Shown here piece by piece: positions 50,218 through 59,787 of a stretch of DNA of 64,000 nt (the first letter of the stretch is position 1; the number at the start of each line of letters is the position of its first letter). The stretch is from CAWCWK01 sp963842125 (GTDB taxonomy: Bacteria > Pseudomonadota > Alphaproteobacteria > Rhizobiales > CAWCWK01), in NCBI GenBank assembly GCA_963842125.1, contig CAWJFE010000001.1, positions 186,001-250,000 on the forward strand, read 5' to 3'. Under the pieces are notes generated by a model. That model worked only from the letters and a program-made list of their open reading frames with translations, was not told the DNA's origin and did no database searches. Position numbers and translations under genes: made by a program.

Positions 50218-51299
50218 ATGACCACAGCTGCACCCAAAGTCTTCGACACGCCCACCGCCCCGCTGCGCACCGTCGTCCTCGGCCTCGGCACCATGGGGCT
50301 CAGCCATGCGCTGGCCTATCACGAGAACCCGGGCTTCGAGATCGTCGGGCTCCACAACCGCTCGCGGCGCGACCTGCCGGAGGCGCTTTGCGACTATCCG
50401 TGGCTGGACGATGTCGAGGCCGCGCTCGCCCTCGCGCCCGACCTCGTCTCGATCAACACCTATACCGACAGCCACGCCGATCTCGCGATCCGCAGCTGGA
50501 GGCGGGCGCGCACGTCTTCGTCGAGAAGCCCTTGGCGACGACGCTCGACGAGGCACGACGCGTCGTCGAGACGGCCGGTCGGACGGAGCGCAAGCTCGTC
50601 GTCGGCTATATTCTGCGCCATCACCCGTCCTGGCAGCGCTTCATCGAGGAGGCACGGCGGATGGGGCCGCCCTTCGTCTTCCGGCTCAACCTCAATCAGC
50701 GCTCCTTCGGGCCCACATGGAAGACGCATAAGCGGCTGATGGAGTCGACCTCGCCGCTGGTCGACTGCGGCGTCCACTATATCGACGTCATGCTTCAGAT
50801 CACCGATGCAACGCCCACCCAGGTGCGCGGCATGGGCGTGCGCCTCAGCGACGAGATCGGGGAGACGCAGGTCAATTACGGCCACCTCCAAGTCCTCTTC
50901 GCCGACGGCTCGGCCGGCTGGTACGAGGCGGGCTGGGGTCCGATGATGTCGGACACGGCCTTCTTCGTGAAGGACGTAGCGGGCCCGAAAGGCAGCGTCT
51001 CGATGGTCATGGAGGACGGCGCCGCCTCGGCCGACCACGACACCCACACCCGCACCAATCGCATCCGGCTCCAGTCCTCGGCACCCGGCGCCGATGGGGG
51101 GCCGCCGCGGGACGCCTTCATCGATCTCGCCGACGAACCGCGCCATCAGGACCTCTGCGCACGCGAACAGGCCTTCGTCCTCGCAGCGATCCGGGGCGAT
51201 ATCGACCTCACCCGCCATATGGCCGACGCGCTGCGATCACTGGAGATCGTACTCGCCGCCGACCGCTCGATGCGCGACGGCCGGGCGATCGACCTCTGA
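50218..51299 (+). pseudogene. Gfo/Idh/MocA family oxidoreductase, interrupted by a frameshift
   Basis: NAD(P)-dependent oxidoreductase. The first 92 or so codons from ATG 50218 encode the Rossmann part (VVLGLGTMGLSHALAYHENP, DLVSINTYTDSHADLAI). After the CGC codon at 50491-50493 the homology continues in another frame from CTG 50496 (LEAGAHVFVEKPLATT, then VDCGVHYIDVMLQI) to the TGA at 51299. One base is missing near 50494-50495. Restoring it would give about 360 residues, the normal family length. This is either a recent mutation or a sequencing error; the rest is undamaged. No slippery heptamer is present. Confidence 0.85.
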
Positions 51300-51340
51300 G
51301 GGGTCTGGCAGCGTCTTCCACCCATAGCCCCGCTTCCTAT

Positions 51341-53689
51341 ATGAAGGCGGCAAAGCTTTCGCCGCATTTGTCAATCGCCCGCCCTGCTCCCTCTCCCCGC
51401 ATCGGACCGTCCTTGTCCCAGCTTCCCACCAAGCAAGCCGTCCTCGACTACGTCACCTCCCGCCCGGCCAAGGTCGGCAAGCGCGAGATCGCCAAGGCGT
51501 TCAACCTCAAGGGCTCCGACCGCGTGGCCTTGAAGGAGATGCTGCGCGAGATGGCCGATGACGGCATGATCGAGCGGCGCCGCAAGGTGCTGGCCGAACC
51601 CGGCGCGCTGCCGGCCGTCGGCGTGCTCGAAGTCGTGGGGCAGGACGAGGAGGGCGAGCCGATCGCCATTCCCGCCCGCTGGGACGGCGAGGGCGCGGCG
51701 CCGCGCGTCCGCCTTCTCGCGCAGAACGGTCGGCGCGGCCGCGCGCAGCCGGCGCCGGGACGTGGCGACCGGGTGCTCGCGCATTGTGACAAGGTCGCGG
51801 ATCAGGCGACGCCCTATACCGGCCGCGTCATCAAGGTGCTGCCGAAGGACCAGGGCGCCACGCTTGGCATCTACCGCGCCAGCCGCGAGGGCGGGCGCGT
51901 CATCCCGGTCGAGAAGAAGGCCGGCGGACGCGAGCTTCGCGTGCCGGAGGGCATGGAGAAGGGCGCGAAGGACGGTGATCTCGTCTCGATCTCGGTGCGC
52001 CGCCCGAGCGGGCTCGGCCTCGCCCAGGCCGAGATCCGCGAGATCGTGGCCGATGCGGCATCCGAGAAGGCGGTCAGCCTCATCGCCATTCACGCGCACG
52101 ACATCCGCCACACTTTCCCCGCCGATGTGCTGGCCGAGGCCGAGGCGACGCGGCCCGCAAGCCTTGGGCAGCGCGAGGACTGGCGCGCCCTCCCCCTCCT
52201 CACCATCGACCCCGCGACGGCCAAGGACCACGACGACGCCGTCCACGCTGCGCCCGACGCCGACCCCGCCAACGAGGGCGGCTGGATCGTCACGGTCGCC
52301 ATCGCCGATGTCGCGGCCTATGTGATGCCGAGATCCAGCAGTGACAGCAGCGCCGCTATGGACCGCGAGGCCTGGACGCGCGGCAACTCGGTCTATTTCC
52401 CCGACCGGGTCGTGCCGATGCTGCCCGAGCGCATCTCCAACGATCTCTGCTCGCTTCGAGAGCACGAGGACCGCCCGGCGCTGGCCGTGCGCATGACGTT
52501 CGACGCCCAGGGCAACAAGCGCCGCCACGCCTTCCACCGCGTGATGATGCGCTCCCACGCCAAGCTCTCCTACGAGCAGGCTCAGGCCGCCATCGACGGG
52601 CGGCCGGACGAGACGACCGCGCCCCTCCTCGACGCTGTGCTGCGCCCGCTGTGGTCCGCCTATGCCGTCCTCAAGGCCTCGCGGGACGCCCGCGCGCCGC
52701 TCGATCTCAACCTGCCGGAACGCAAGCTCGTGCTCGACGAAGCGGGCCGGGTTACCCAGGTGATCGTCCCCGAACGGCTCGATGCGCATCGGCTCATCGA
52801 GGAGTGCATGATCCAGGCCAACGTCGCGGCGGCCGAGACGCTGGAGGCCAAGCGCATGCCGCTCCTCTACCGGGTCCACGACGCGCCGGCGCCCTCGAAG
52901 CTGGAAAGCCTGCGCGAGTTCCTCGCGACGCTCAACATCAAGCTCGCGCGTTCCGGCAACCTGCGGCCTGAGCATTTCAACGCCATCCTCGCCCAGACGG
53001 CCGATCGCCCCCAGGCGCCGCTGGTCAACGAGGTCGTGCTGCGCTCGCAGTCCCAAGCCGTCTACGGACCGGACAATGCCGGGCATTTCGGCCTCGCCTT
53101 GCGACGCTACGCCCATTTCACCTCGCCCATCCGGCGCTATGCCGATCTCGTCGTTCACCGCGCCCTCATCCGCGCGCTGAACCTTGGAGATGGCGGGCTG
53201 ACGGATACCGAGATCGGCCGGCTCGACGAGACGGGCGAGCACATCTCGGCGACCGAGCGCCGCGCGATGCTGGCCGAGCGCGAGACGACGGATCGGCTCA
53301 TCGCGGGCTTCCTCGCCGATCAGGTCGGCGCCAAGTTCCAGGGCAAGATCACCGGCGTCACCAAGTCGGGGCTCTTCGTGCGGCTCGACGAGACGGGCGC
53401 GGACGGCTTCGTGCCCATCAGCCAGCTCGGCGACGAATATTATCGCTACGACGAGGTCTCCCAAGCCGTCGCGGGCGAGGACAGCGGTACCGGCTATCAG
53501 CTGGGCGATAGGGTCGAGGTCCGGCTCATCGAGGCCGCGCCCGTCGCCGGGGCGCTGCGCTTCGAGGTGCTGACCCGGGGTCGCCCGATGCGCGTCTCGG
53601 GCGCGCGGCGTGGACGGGGGCGGCCGGGCAAGGGCATGGTCAAGCGCCAGGAACACGCACGAGGTCGCAAGCGGGGGTCGGCGCGATGA
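51341..53689 (+). CDS. rnr: Ribonuclease R
   Basis: Processive 3'-5' exoribonuclease of 782 residues. Order of domains: N-terminal winged helix (AKVGKREIAKAFNLKGSDR), cold-shock domains, RNB catalytic domain with LTIDPATAKDHDDAVHA and RRYAHFTSPIRRYADLVVHR, and a C-terminal S1 domain (GKITGVTKSGLFVRLDETGA). The tail after about 755 is Arg/Lys/Gly-rich. ATG 51341 has no binding site; TTG 51413 (SQLPTKQAVLDYV) is an alternative start. A 20-residue SSSDSSA-containing insert in the RNB domain (near 330) is unusual. The NUDIX gene overlaps its stop by ATGA. Confidence 0.95.
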   Translation: MKAAKLSPHLSIARPAPSPRIGPSLSQLPTKQAVLDYVTSRPAKVGKREIAKAFNLKGSDRVALKEMLREMADDGMIERRRKVLAEPGALPAVGVLEVVGQDEEGEPIAIPARWDGEGAAPRVRLLAQNGRRGRAQPAPGRGDRVLAHCDKVADQATPYTGRVIKVLPKDQGATLGIYRASREGGRVIPVEKKAGGRELRVPEGMEKGAKDGDLVSISVRRPSGLGLAQAEIREIVADAASEKAVSLIAIHAHDIRHTFPADVLAEAEATRPASLGQREDWRALPLLTIDPATAKDHDDAVHAAPDADPANEGGWIVTVAIADVAAYVMPRSSSDSSAAMDREAWTRGNSVYFPDRVVPMLPERISNDLCSLREHEDRPALAVRMTFDAQGNKRRHAFHRVMMRSHAKLSYEQAQAAIDGRPDETTAPLLDAVLRPLWSAYAVLKASRDARAPLDLNLPERKLVLDEAGRVTQVIVPERLDAHRLIEECMIQANVAAAETLEAKRMPLLYRVHDAPAPSKLESLREFLATLNIKLARSGNLRPEHFNAILAQTADRPQAPLVNEVVLRSQSQAVYGPDNAGHFGLALRRYAHFTSPIRRYADLVVHRALIRALNLGDGGLTDTEIGRLDETGEHISATERRAMLAERETTDRLIAGFLADQVGAKFQGKITGVTKSGLFVRLDETGADGFVPISQLGDEYYRYDEVSQAVAGEDSGTGYQLGDRVEVRLIEAAPVAGALRFEVLTRGRPMRVSGARRGRGRPGKGMVKRQEHARGRKRGSAR

Positions 53690-54426
53690 GCGACATGCCC
53701 CCGGCCCGTGCGCTCCAGCCCGGCGTCCCCTCGCCCCGCCCATCGGACGCGTCGGCCCTCATCCTCGTCGATCGCACCCAGGGCGAGCCGCGCGTCCTCA
53801 TGGGCCGGCGCCACAACCGGCATACGTTCATGCCGAGCCTCTGGGCGTTTCCGGGCGGCAAGGTCGATCCGCCGGACGCGCGGGCCTGGACCTGGGCGAC
53901 CTTTTCCGACGCCGATCAGGCCCGGTTGATGCATCGGACCGTGCGCGCCACGCGCCGCAAGGCGCATGCGCTTGGCGTCGCGGCGCTGCGCGAGACGCTG
54001 GAGGAGACCGGCCTCGCCATCGGGCGGCGCGGAGCGATGCCGGTCGAGCAGGCGGGCGCCTGGCCGTGCCACGCCCGCACCAACCTCGTGCCCTCGCTCG
54101 ACCAGTTGCGCTTCGTCGCCCGCGCCGTCACGCCGCCCGGTCAGAAGCGGCGCTACGATTGCCGCTTCTTCATGGCCGAGGCGCCGGGCGTGCGCATCGA
54201 GACGGCCGCCCCGCCGAGCGGTGAGCTGGAGAGTCTCGACTGGGTCCCGCTCTCGCGGCTCACCAGCCTCGATCTCCCGCGCATCACGCAAGTCGTGCTC
54301 AAGGAGGTCGACGCCCGCCTGCGCGGCGCGCCCGGCCCCTATCCCATCCCCTTCCACTACATGCGCGGCAAGACCTTCCGCCGCGATCTCATTCGCGACG
54401 TGGCGATGCCGACGACGGGCCGATAG
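53686..54426 (+). CDS. NUDIX hydrolase
   Basis: A 246-residue NUDIX-fold pyrophosphohydrolase. The Nudix box is split: WAFPGGKVDPPDA at about residue 60 and ALRETLEETGLAIG at about 103, with roughly 30 extra residues between, whereas the standard box is 23 residues. This recalls NUDT19-like CoA diphosphatases; the substrate is not established. The metal-binding RETLEE is intact. It is coupled to rnr through ATGA, an rnr-NUDIX neighbourhood common in alphaproteobacteria. It is convergent with purB after 18 bp. Confidence 0.9.
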   Translation: MSDMPPARALQPGVPSPRPSDASALILVDRTQGEPRVLMGRRHNRHTFMPSLWAFPGGKVDPPDARAWTWATFSDADQARLMHRTVRATRRKAHALGVAALRETLEETGLAIGRRGAMPVEQAGAWPCHARTNLVPSLDQLRFVARAVTPPGQKRRYDCRFFMAEAPGVRIETAAPPSGELESLDWVPLSRLTSLDLPRITQVVLKEVDARLRGAPGPYPIPFHYMRGKTFRRDLIRDVAMPTTGR

Positions 54427-54444
54427 CGGGCGCGGCCGCCGATC

Positions 54445-55758
54445 TCAGCGCTCGTCGCGCGAGAAGACCCGTTTGAAGATCGTCTCGACATGGGCCAGAT
54501 GCGGGGCCATATCGAAGCAGGCCTCGAGCGCAGCCGGATCGAGCGCTGCCGTCGCCTCGGCATCGCCCTTCAAACGCTCCAGAAGCGTGCCGCCCTCATC
54601 CCAGACCGCCATCGCGTTCCGCTGCACGATGCTATAGGCGTCCTCGCGGCTGACGCCGGCCTGCGTGAGGGCGAGAAGGACGGCGCCCGAATGGACGAGC
54701 CCGCCCGTCCGGTCGAGATTGGCCTGCATCCGGCCCGTGTCGACAACGAGGTTCTCCACGACGCTCGCCAGCCGCGCCAGCGCGAAGTCGAGCGTGATGC
54801 AGGCGTCGGGCCCTATCATCCGCTCGACGGAGGAATGCGAGATGTCCCGCTCGTGCCAAAGGGCGACGTTCTCCATGGCCGGCAGCGCGTAGGCGCGGAC
54901 CATGCGGGCGAGACCGGTCAGGTTCTCGGTCAGCACCGGGTTGCGCTTGTGCGGCATGGCCGAGGAGCCCTTCTGACCCTTCGCGAAGGCCTCGGCGGCC
55001 TCACCGACCTCGGTGCGCTGCAAATGCCGGATCTCCGTCGCCAACCGCTCGACGGAGGAGGCGATGACGCCGAGCGTGGCGAAGAACTGGGCGTGCCGGT
55101 CGCGCGGGATGACCTGCGTCGAGATCGGCTCCGGCTTCAGCCCGAGCTTGTCGGCCACATAGTTCTCGACGCGCGGATCGATGCCGGCGAACGTGCCGAC
55201 CGGCCCCGAGATGGCGCAGGTCGCGATCTCCTTCCGCGCCGCCTTGAGGCGCGTGCGGGCCCGGTCGAACTCGGCGAAGAAGGTCGCCAACTTGAGGCCG
55301 AACGTCGTCGGCTCGGCGTGGATGGCATGGCTGCGCCCGATGGTGGGCGTGAGCTTGTGCTCGCGGGCGCGGGTCTCCAGCGCGGCGAGCAGGCCTTCGA
55401 GGTCGGCGAGGAGGATGTCGGCCGAGCGCGTGAGTTGCACGGCCAGGCAGGTGTCGAGCACGTCCGACGACGTCATGCCCTGATGGACGAAGCGCGCTTC
55501 GGGCCCGACGATCTCGGCCAGATGGGTAAGGAAGGCGATGACGTCGTGCTTCGTCTCGCGCTCGATGGCGTCGATGCGCGCAATATCGAAGGTGGCGCGG
55601 CCGCCCTCCTCGCGCACCTTGCGCGCCGCCTCGCGCGGAACGGTACCGAGCTCCGCCATCGCCTCCAGCGCCGCCGCCTCGATGTCGAACCAGATGCGGA
55701 ACTTCGTCTCCGGACTCCATACGGAGACCATGTCGGGGCGGGCGTAGCGGGGGATCAT
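54445..55758 (-). CDS. purB: Adenylosuccinate lyase
   Basis: Enzyme of purine biosynthesis, 437 residues, that removes fumarate from SAICAR and adenylosuccinate. The superfamily signature GSSAMPHKRNPVLTENL contains the catalytic Ser; TSSDVLDTCLAVQL and GRSHAIHAEPTTFGLK bear the catalytic His residues. The N terminus MIPRYARPDMVSVWS is typical. It is a single gene, convergent with the NUDIX gene; rpe lies 125 bp upstream on the same strand. Confidence 0.96.
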   Translation of the reverse strand: MIPRYARPDMVSVWSPETKFRIWFDIEAAALEAMAELGTVPREAARKVREEGGRATFDIARIDAIERETKHDVIAFLTHLAEIVGPEARFVHQGMTSSDVLDTCLAVQLTRSADILLADLEGLLAALETRAREHKLTPTIGRSHAIHAEPTTFGLKLATFFAEFDRARTRLKAARKEIATCAISGPVGTFAGIDPRVENYVADKLGLKPEPISTQVIPRDRHAQFFATLGVIASSVERLATEIRHLQRTEVGEAAEAFAKGQKGSSAMPHKRNPVLTENLTGLARMVRAYALPAMENVALWHERDISHSSVERMIGPDACITLDFALARLASVVENLVVDTGRMQANLDRTGGLVHSGAVLLALTQAGVSREDAYSIVQRNAMAVWDEGGTLLERLKGDAEATAALDPAALEACFDMAPHLAHVETIFKRVFSRDER

Positions 55759-55883
55759 GAGAGAAGGCCTGGCGGATATAAGGACGGCACCCTTTAGGCC
55801 ATTCCTTCGACGACCGCAAAAGAGGTCGGCAAGGCTGAGGGTTAGGCACCCATCGGGGGCGCAGCGGGGCTATATGACGCCCT

Positions 55884-56558
55884 TCAAACCGCGATCGTAT
55901 CCGCCGCCCGGCGCAGGGCCGCGATGTTGCGCGCATAGGCGTCCGGTCCGCCCTTGAAGACGGCCGATCCGGCCACGAGCACGGTCGCGCCGGCTTGTGC
56001 GAGCGCGCCGGCATTGTCGGGCGTCACGCCGCCATCGATCATGATATCGACGGGCCGCTCCTGCAGCAGCGCCTTGATGCGCGCGACCTTGCCGAGCGTC
56101 GAGGGGATGAAGGCCTGGCCGCCAAAGCCCGGGTTCACGCCCATCACGACGACCTGTTCGACGAGGTCGGTGACATCCGTGAGGACGGTCTCGCTCGTCG
56201 CGGGGTTGAGCGCGATGGCGGGGCGACAGCCCAGCGCGGCGATGGCCTGGAGCGTGCGGTGGAGATGCGGGCCGGCCTCGGGGTGGACGGCGATCGTATC
56301 GGCCCCCGCCTCCGCATAGGCCTCGAGATAGGGGTCGGCGGGCGCGATCATGAGATGGACGTCGAAGGGCAGCGCCGTGCTCGCCCGCAGCGCCTTGATG
56401 ACCGGTGGGCCGAAGGTGAGGTTGGGCACGAAATGCCCGTCCATCGCATCGAGATGGACGAGGTCGGCCCCCGCCGCTTCGATCGCCTCGACCTCCGCGC
56501 CGAGCCGGGCGAAATCGGCCGAGAGAATGGAGGGGGCGATGCGGATGGGGGCGGACAT
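55884..56558 (-). CDS. rpe: Ribulose-phosphate 3-epimerase
   Basis: TIM-barrel epimerase of 224 residues of the pentose phosphate and Calvin pathways, converting ribulose 5-phosphate and xylulose 5-phosphate. Metal and catalytic residues are His35 and Asp37 (VHLDAMDGHFVPN), His68 (DVHLMI) and Asp175 (MIDGGVTP). VMGVNPGFGGQAFIP is the second signature. AGAGGAT before ATG 56558 fixes the start. The upstream transporter gene ends about 75 bp away on the same strand. Confidence 0.96.
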   Translation of the reverse strand: MSAPIRIAPSILSADFARLGAEVEAIEAAGADLVHLDAMDGHFVPNLTFGPPVIKALRASTALPFDVHLMIAPADPYLEAYAEAGADTIAVHPEAGPHLHRTLQAIAALGCRPAIALNPATSETVLTDVTDLVEQVVVMGVNPGFGGQAFIPSTLGKVARIKALLQERPVDIMIDGGVTPDNAGALAQAGATVLVAGSAVFKGGPDAYARNIAALRRAADTIAV

Positions 56559-56634
56559 CGAAGGATCCTCTGGCAGGGGGCATGACGCGGTGGAACGCGG
56601 CGTGCCGGGCTCGTCCCATGGGCGGGCGTGAGGA

Positions 56635-57594
56635 TCAAGCCCGCCTGCGCAGCATCCCCAGGGCGAGCGGCGCCAGATAGATCGGCACTTGGACCGCCCC
56701 CACATAGGCGATCGCGACGGGGCCGATATCGGGCACGGCGGCGAGGACGAGCGCGAGATTGCGCACGCTGGCGCAGAGCCCGAGGACGGCACGGTCGTCC
56801 GGGCCGATGCCGGGCACGAGCCGCGCCACCAGAACCGTCGCCGCGAAGGCGCCGACCGCGACGAGGCAGGAGATCCCCGCCAGCCGCAGCGTCGGCCCGG
56901 GCGCCGCGACGAGGTCGCCCGTCAGGCTGCCGACGAGGATGATCGCGAGGAAGAAAACGAGGACGTGGCTGATCCCGTCGAGAAGCGGGGCCGCGCGCAC
57001 CAGCCGGGCGGAGCCGGTGAGACGCCTCACGACGGCAGCGAAGGCGACGGCCAGGAGGAGGAGGAGCGCGAGCCGCCAGAAGAGGGAGAGCGGATCGATG
57101 CTCCAGTCCGATCCAGCACCAAAGGCTAAGCCGAGAACGAGCGGCATCGTGACCGGCACCGCAAGCATCGCCGCCGCCACCAGCGCCAGCGCCGTCGCGC
57201 CCGGCAGGCCGAGCATGAAGGCGTAGGCGGGGGCCGAGACCACCGGGGCGGAGGCGAGACCGGCGACGATGATCGTCGCGAGGTCGGGCGAGGAGACGGC
57301 GAGCCCCGTCAGCCGCAGGACCAGCGCGGCCAGCATGGGGAGCCCGACGAGGCACCAGAGCGTCGCGGTGGCGAGGAACACGGGCCGCCCTGCACTCGCC
57401 TTCAGCGCCGCCGGCGTGACCCGCGCGAGCGCCAGCCCGAGCAGCGCCACGACGATGGGTGCGAGAAGCGGCCGCAGCGGCCCGGCCAGCATCGGCAGCG
57501 CGAAGCCGGCAGCCAAGCTTACCGCCATCGGCCACGCACCCTGCCGGCCGAGCCAGACGAGGGGGGCGAGGATCTTGGGAAACGAACCGACCAT
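56635..57594 (-). CDS. BASS-like (bile acid:sodium symporter fold) membrane protein
   Basis: A 319-residue membrane protein with about ten hydrophobic segments. The fold suggestion comes from ASAPVVSAPAYAFMLGLPG in the first half and ASVRNLALVLAAVP near the C terminus, reminiscent of the crossover regions of BASS and AEC/ACR3 carriers. The substrate is unknown. ATG 57594 follows the peptidase stop by 26 bp with GAGAGA immediately before it; the frame to 58278 is a shadow of the peptidase gene. Confidence 0.78.
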   Translation of the reverse strand: MVGSFPKILAPLVWLGRQGAWPMAVSLAAGFALPMLAGPLRPLLAPIVVALLGLALARVTPAALKASAGRPVFLATATLWCLVGLPMLAALVLRLTGLAVSSPDLATIIVAGLASAPVVSAPAYAFMLGLPGATALALVAAAMLAVPVTMPLVLGLAFGAGSDWSIDPLSLFWRLALLLLLAVAFAAVVRRLTGSARLVRAAPLLDGISHVLVFFLAIILVGSLTGDLVAAPGPTLRLAGISCLVAVGAFAATVLVARLVPGIGPDDRAVLGLCASVRNLALVLAAVPDIGPVAIAYVGAVQVPIYLAPLALGMLRRRA

Positions 57595-57620
57595 TCTCTC
57601 AGACGGTGCGCCGGGCTCGC

Positions 57621-58676
57621 TCACCGGTCGATGTCGATGGCGCCGGGCTCGGGCGTCACGGGTGCCTGCGCGCTGATCCAAACGGCGCGGGCGATGGCGC
57701 GGGCGAGGCAGGATGCGCCGGCGTGGCCAAGCCTCGTGAAGGCGTTGGCATCGTCGCCCAATCGTCGCTGCCCGGTCGCGGCGGCGAAGACGGTGTCGCC
57801 ATCCTGCGGCGCGTGCGCGGGAAGGATCGCGCGGGCGAGGCCATCTTGCGCCATGGTCGCCAGACGGGTGGTCTGCGGCTTGGTGAGGATCGCGTCGGTC
57901 GCGACGATGGCTATGGTCGTATTGCTGCCGGGACCATCCTCGGCGCCGGTCCAGGCGCCCTTCACATCGGGGTCGAGTGCGGCGAGGGATGGCGGGGCCC
58001 CGAGGCCGCCGAACTCCGCGCCGATCTCGAAGGGCGCGGCCCAGAACGGCCCATCGGCGGAAGCGCGCGCCGAGCCGTGCGCGTTGACCGCTACGAGCGC
58101 GCCGACATGGGTCTCGTCGGGCAGCACCATGGAGGCCGTGCCGATGCCGCCCCAGCCCTGCGCCGTCCTTGCACCGGCCGCCGCGCCGACCCGCCCCTGC
58201 GCCACGTCGAAGCCCGACGCGACACAGGCGAGGCGCCCGAACTCGGCATAGGGCGTGGGCGCGGAGCCATCGCGCCACGGCTTCTCGCCGACATTGAGAT
58301 CGAAGAGGATCGCGCCCGGCACGATCGGCACAAGCGACGCACCTACCCGGTAGCCCCGCCCGCGCGAGACGAGCCAGCGCATCACGCCGTCCATCGCCGA
58401 GAGCCCGAAGGCGCTGCCGCCCGACAGGACGAGCGCATCGACCCCGCCGACCGTCGCCTCGGGGCGCAGCAGATCGGTCTCGCGCGTTCCGGGTGCCCCG
58501 CCGCGCACATCGACGCCGGCCACGGCGGGCTCGGCGAAGAGGACGACGCTGACGCCCGTCATCTCGGCGGCGCTCTCGGCTTGGCCGACGAGAAGGCCCG
58601 GCACATCGGTGATCGCGTTGCGCGCACCGGTGCGGATGAGGGTCGCCGCGTCAGCGGGGATGGACGTTGTCGTCAT
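57621..58676 (-). CDS. P1 (S58, DmpA) family peptidase
   Basis: A 351-residue Ntn-type self-processing aminopeptidase/amidase. The precursor would be cleaved at Gly250-Ser251 within EDGPGSNTTIAIVATDA, freeing Ser251 as nucleophile. Other conserved regions are ITDVPGLLVGQAE at the N terminus and LVLSGGSAFGLSAMDGVMRWL. Family members release N-terminal D- or beta-amino acids. There is no signal peptide. It starts at ATG 58676 and is followed by the BASS-like gene, suggesting that the two act together. Confidence 0.9.
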   Translation of the reverse strand: MTTTSIPADAATLIRTGARNAITDVPGLLVGQAESAAEMTGVSVVLFAEPAVAGVDVRGGAPGTRETDLLRPEATVGGVDALVLSGGSAFGLSAMDGVMRWLVSRGRGYRVGASLVPIVPGAILFDLNVGEKPWRDGSAPTPYAEFGRLACVASGFDVAQGRVGAAAGARTAQGWGGIGTASMVLPDETHVGALVAVNAHGSARASADGPFWAAPFEIGAEFGGLGAPPSLAALDPDVKGAWTGAEDGPGSNTTIAIVATDAILTKPQTTRLATMAQDGLARAILPAHAPQDGDTVFAAATGQRRLGDDANAFTRLGHAGASCLARAIARAVWISAQAPVTPEPGAIDIDR

Positions 58677-58830
58677 GCTGCGACGCTAGTGGCGGTGGCG
58701 GATGGGAGCAAGCCGACTGGACGCGCGCCCTCACGTCTCGATCACGATGGCGCGATGCGTCGCCTTAGACGCTTGGCGCGGGCGGGGCGGAGAGGTAGGC
58801 AACCGGGGCGCAGACGAACGGGTTCGATCC

Positions 58831-59607
58831 TTGGCAGCCGACATCACCCTTCTGGCCGTCTTCTTCGGCGGTCTCATCAGCTTTCTGAGCCCGTGCGTGC
58901 TGCCGCTCGTGCCGCCCTACCTCACCTTCATGGCCGGCACGACGCTCGACCAGATCACCGGCGAGACGCGCTCGGACGCGGTCGTGCGGCGGCGGGTGGC
59001 GATAGCGGGGCTGGCCTTCGTCGCCGGGTTCACGACCGTCTTCACGTTGCTCGGTGCCACCGCCTCCAGCCTTGGCGGGGTCCTGCGCGCCTATCAGGGC
59101 ATTCTCTCGATGGTGGCGGGCGGCGCCATCATCATGATGGGGCTGCACTTCCTCGGCGTCTTCCGCATCGGCTTCCTTTACCGCGAGCTTCGCTTCTCGG
59201 CGCCGGGTGCGGGAACGCTCGGTGCGAATGACGGCGCGGCGCGGCGCGGCGTCGGCCCCGGCAGCGCCTACGCGATGGGCCTCGCCTTCGCCTTCGGGTG
59301 GACGCCCTGCATCGGCCCCATCCTCGCCGCCGTCCTCAGCGTCGCCGCGCGCGAAGCGACGGTCGGGCAAGGCATGGGGTTGCTGGCCGTCTATTCGCTC
59401 GGCCTCGGCGTGCCCTTCCTCCTCGCGGCCCTGATGGTCGGCCCGTTCCTGCGGTTCTCGGCCCGGTTCCGACGCCATCTGGGTTCGGTGGAGAAGGTGA
59501 TGGGCGGACTGCTCGTCCTGACCGGCTTCGCCTTTCTCACCGGCTGGCTGCAATCGGCCTCGTTCTGGCTCCTGGAGACCTTCCCGGCGCTCGGCCAGCT
59601 CGGCTAG
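58831..59607 (+). CDS. ccdA: Cytochrome c biogenesis/thiol-disulfide transmembrane protein CcdA
   Basis: Membrane protein of about 258 residues with six helices that carries reducing equivalents across the inner membrane for cytochrome c maturation. The two redox cysteines are Cys22 (LSPCVLPLVPPYL) and Cys160 (GWTPCIGPILAAVL). The start is uncertain: TTG 58831 sits right before the first helix as in other CcdA proteins, but ATG 58747 in the same frame would add 28 residues. The stop TAG at 59605-59607 is the first part of RIME-like copy E. Confidence 0.9.
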   Translation: MAADITLLAVFFGGLISFLSPCVLPLVPPYLTFMAGTTLDQITGETRSDAVVRRRVAIAGLAFVAGFTTVFTLLGATASSLGGVLRAYQGILSMVAGGAIIMMGLHFLGVFRIGFLYRELRFSAPGAGTLGANDGAARRGVGPGSAYAMGLAFAFGWTPCIGPILAAVLSVAAREATVGQGMGLLAVYSLGLGVPFLLAALMVGPFLRFSARFRRHLGSVEKVMGGLLVLTGFAFLTGWLQSASFWLLETFPALGQLG

Positions 59608-59710
59608 AGCCGTTCCAGCGGAGGTGCGATAGCACCACAGCGTAAGGAACCGCGCAAAAACAAAGCGCTAGAGCACGGTCGGTTCACATTCGTTCGCCAG
59701 ACGGATCTCA
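59604..59710 (+). repeat. RIME-like intergenic repeat, copy E (both modules)
   Basis: Module 1 is nearly identical to copy A (CTAGAGCCGTTCCAGCGGAG, then GGAACCGCGCAAAAAC). Module 2 (59668-59710) reads GAGCACGGTCGGTTCAC, the opposite orientation to copies A and D. The left edge supplies the ccdA stop codon. Confidence 0.88.
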
Positions 59711-59757
59711 AGCCTTTCCAGCATCGGCTGGCTTGATAGGCGATCCCCGTCTCCAGC

Positions 59758-59787
59758 CGTCATTCTCCGGCACCGACCCAAGAATCC
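59758..59787 (-). repeat. Palindromic element, family GGATCCTCGGGTCGG, left copy
   Basis: The reverse complement reads GGATTCTTGGGTCGGTGCCG, about 25 of 30 bases matching the opposite copy at 59883-59912. Confidence 0.75.

Noticed and set aside
50470..50510. Programmed -1 frameshift in the Gfo/Idh gene
   Set aside because: No slippery heptamer and no evident downstream pseudoknot; this family does not use recoding. A missing base is simpler.
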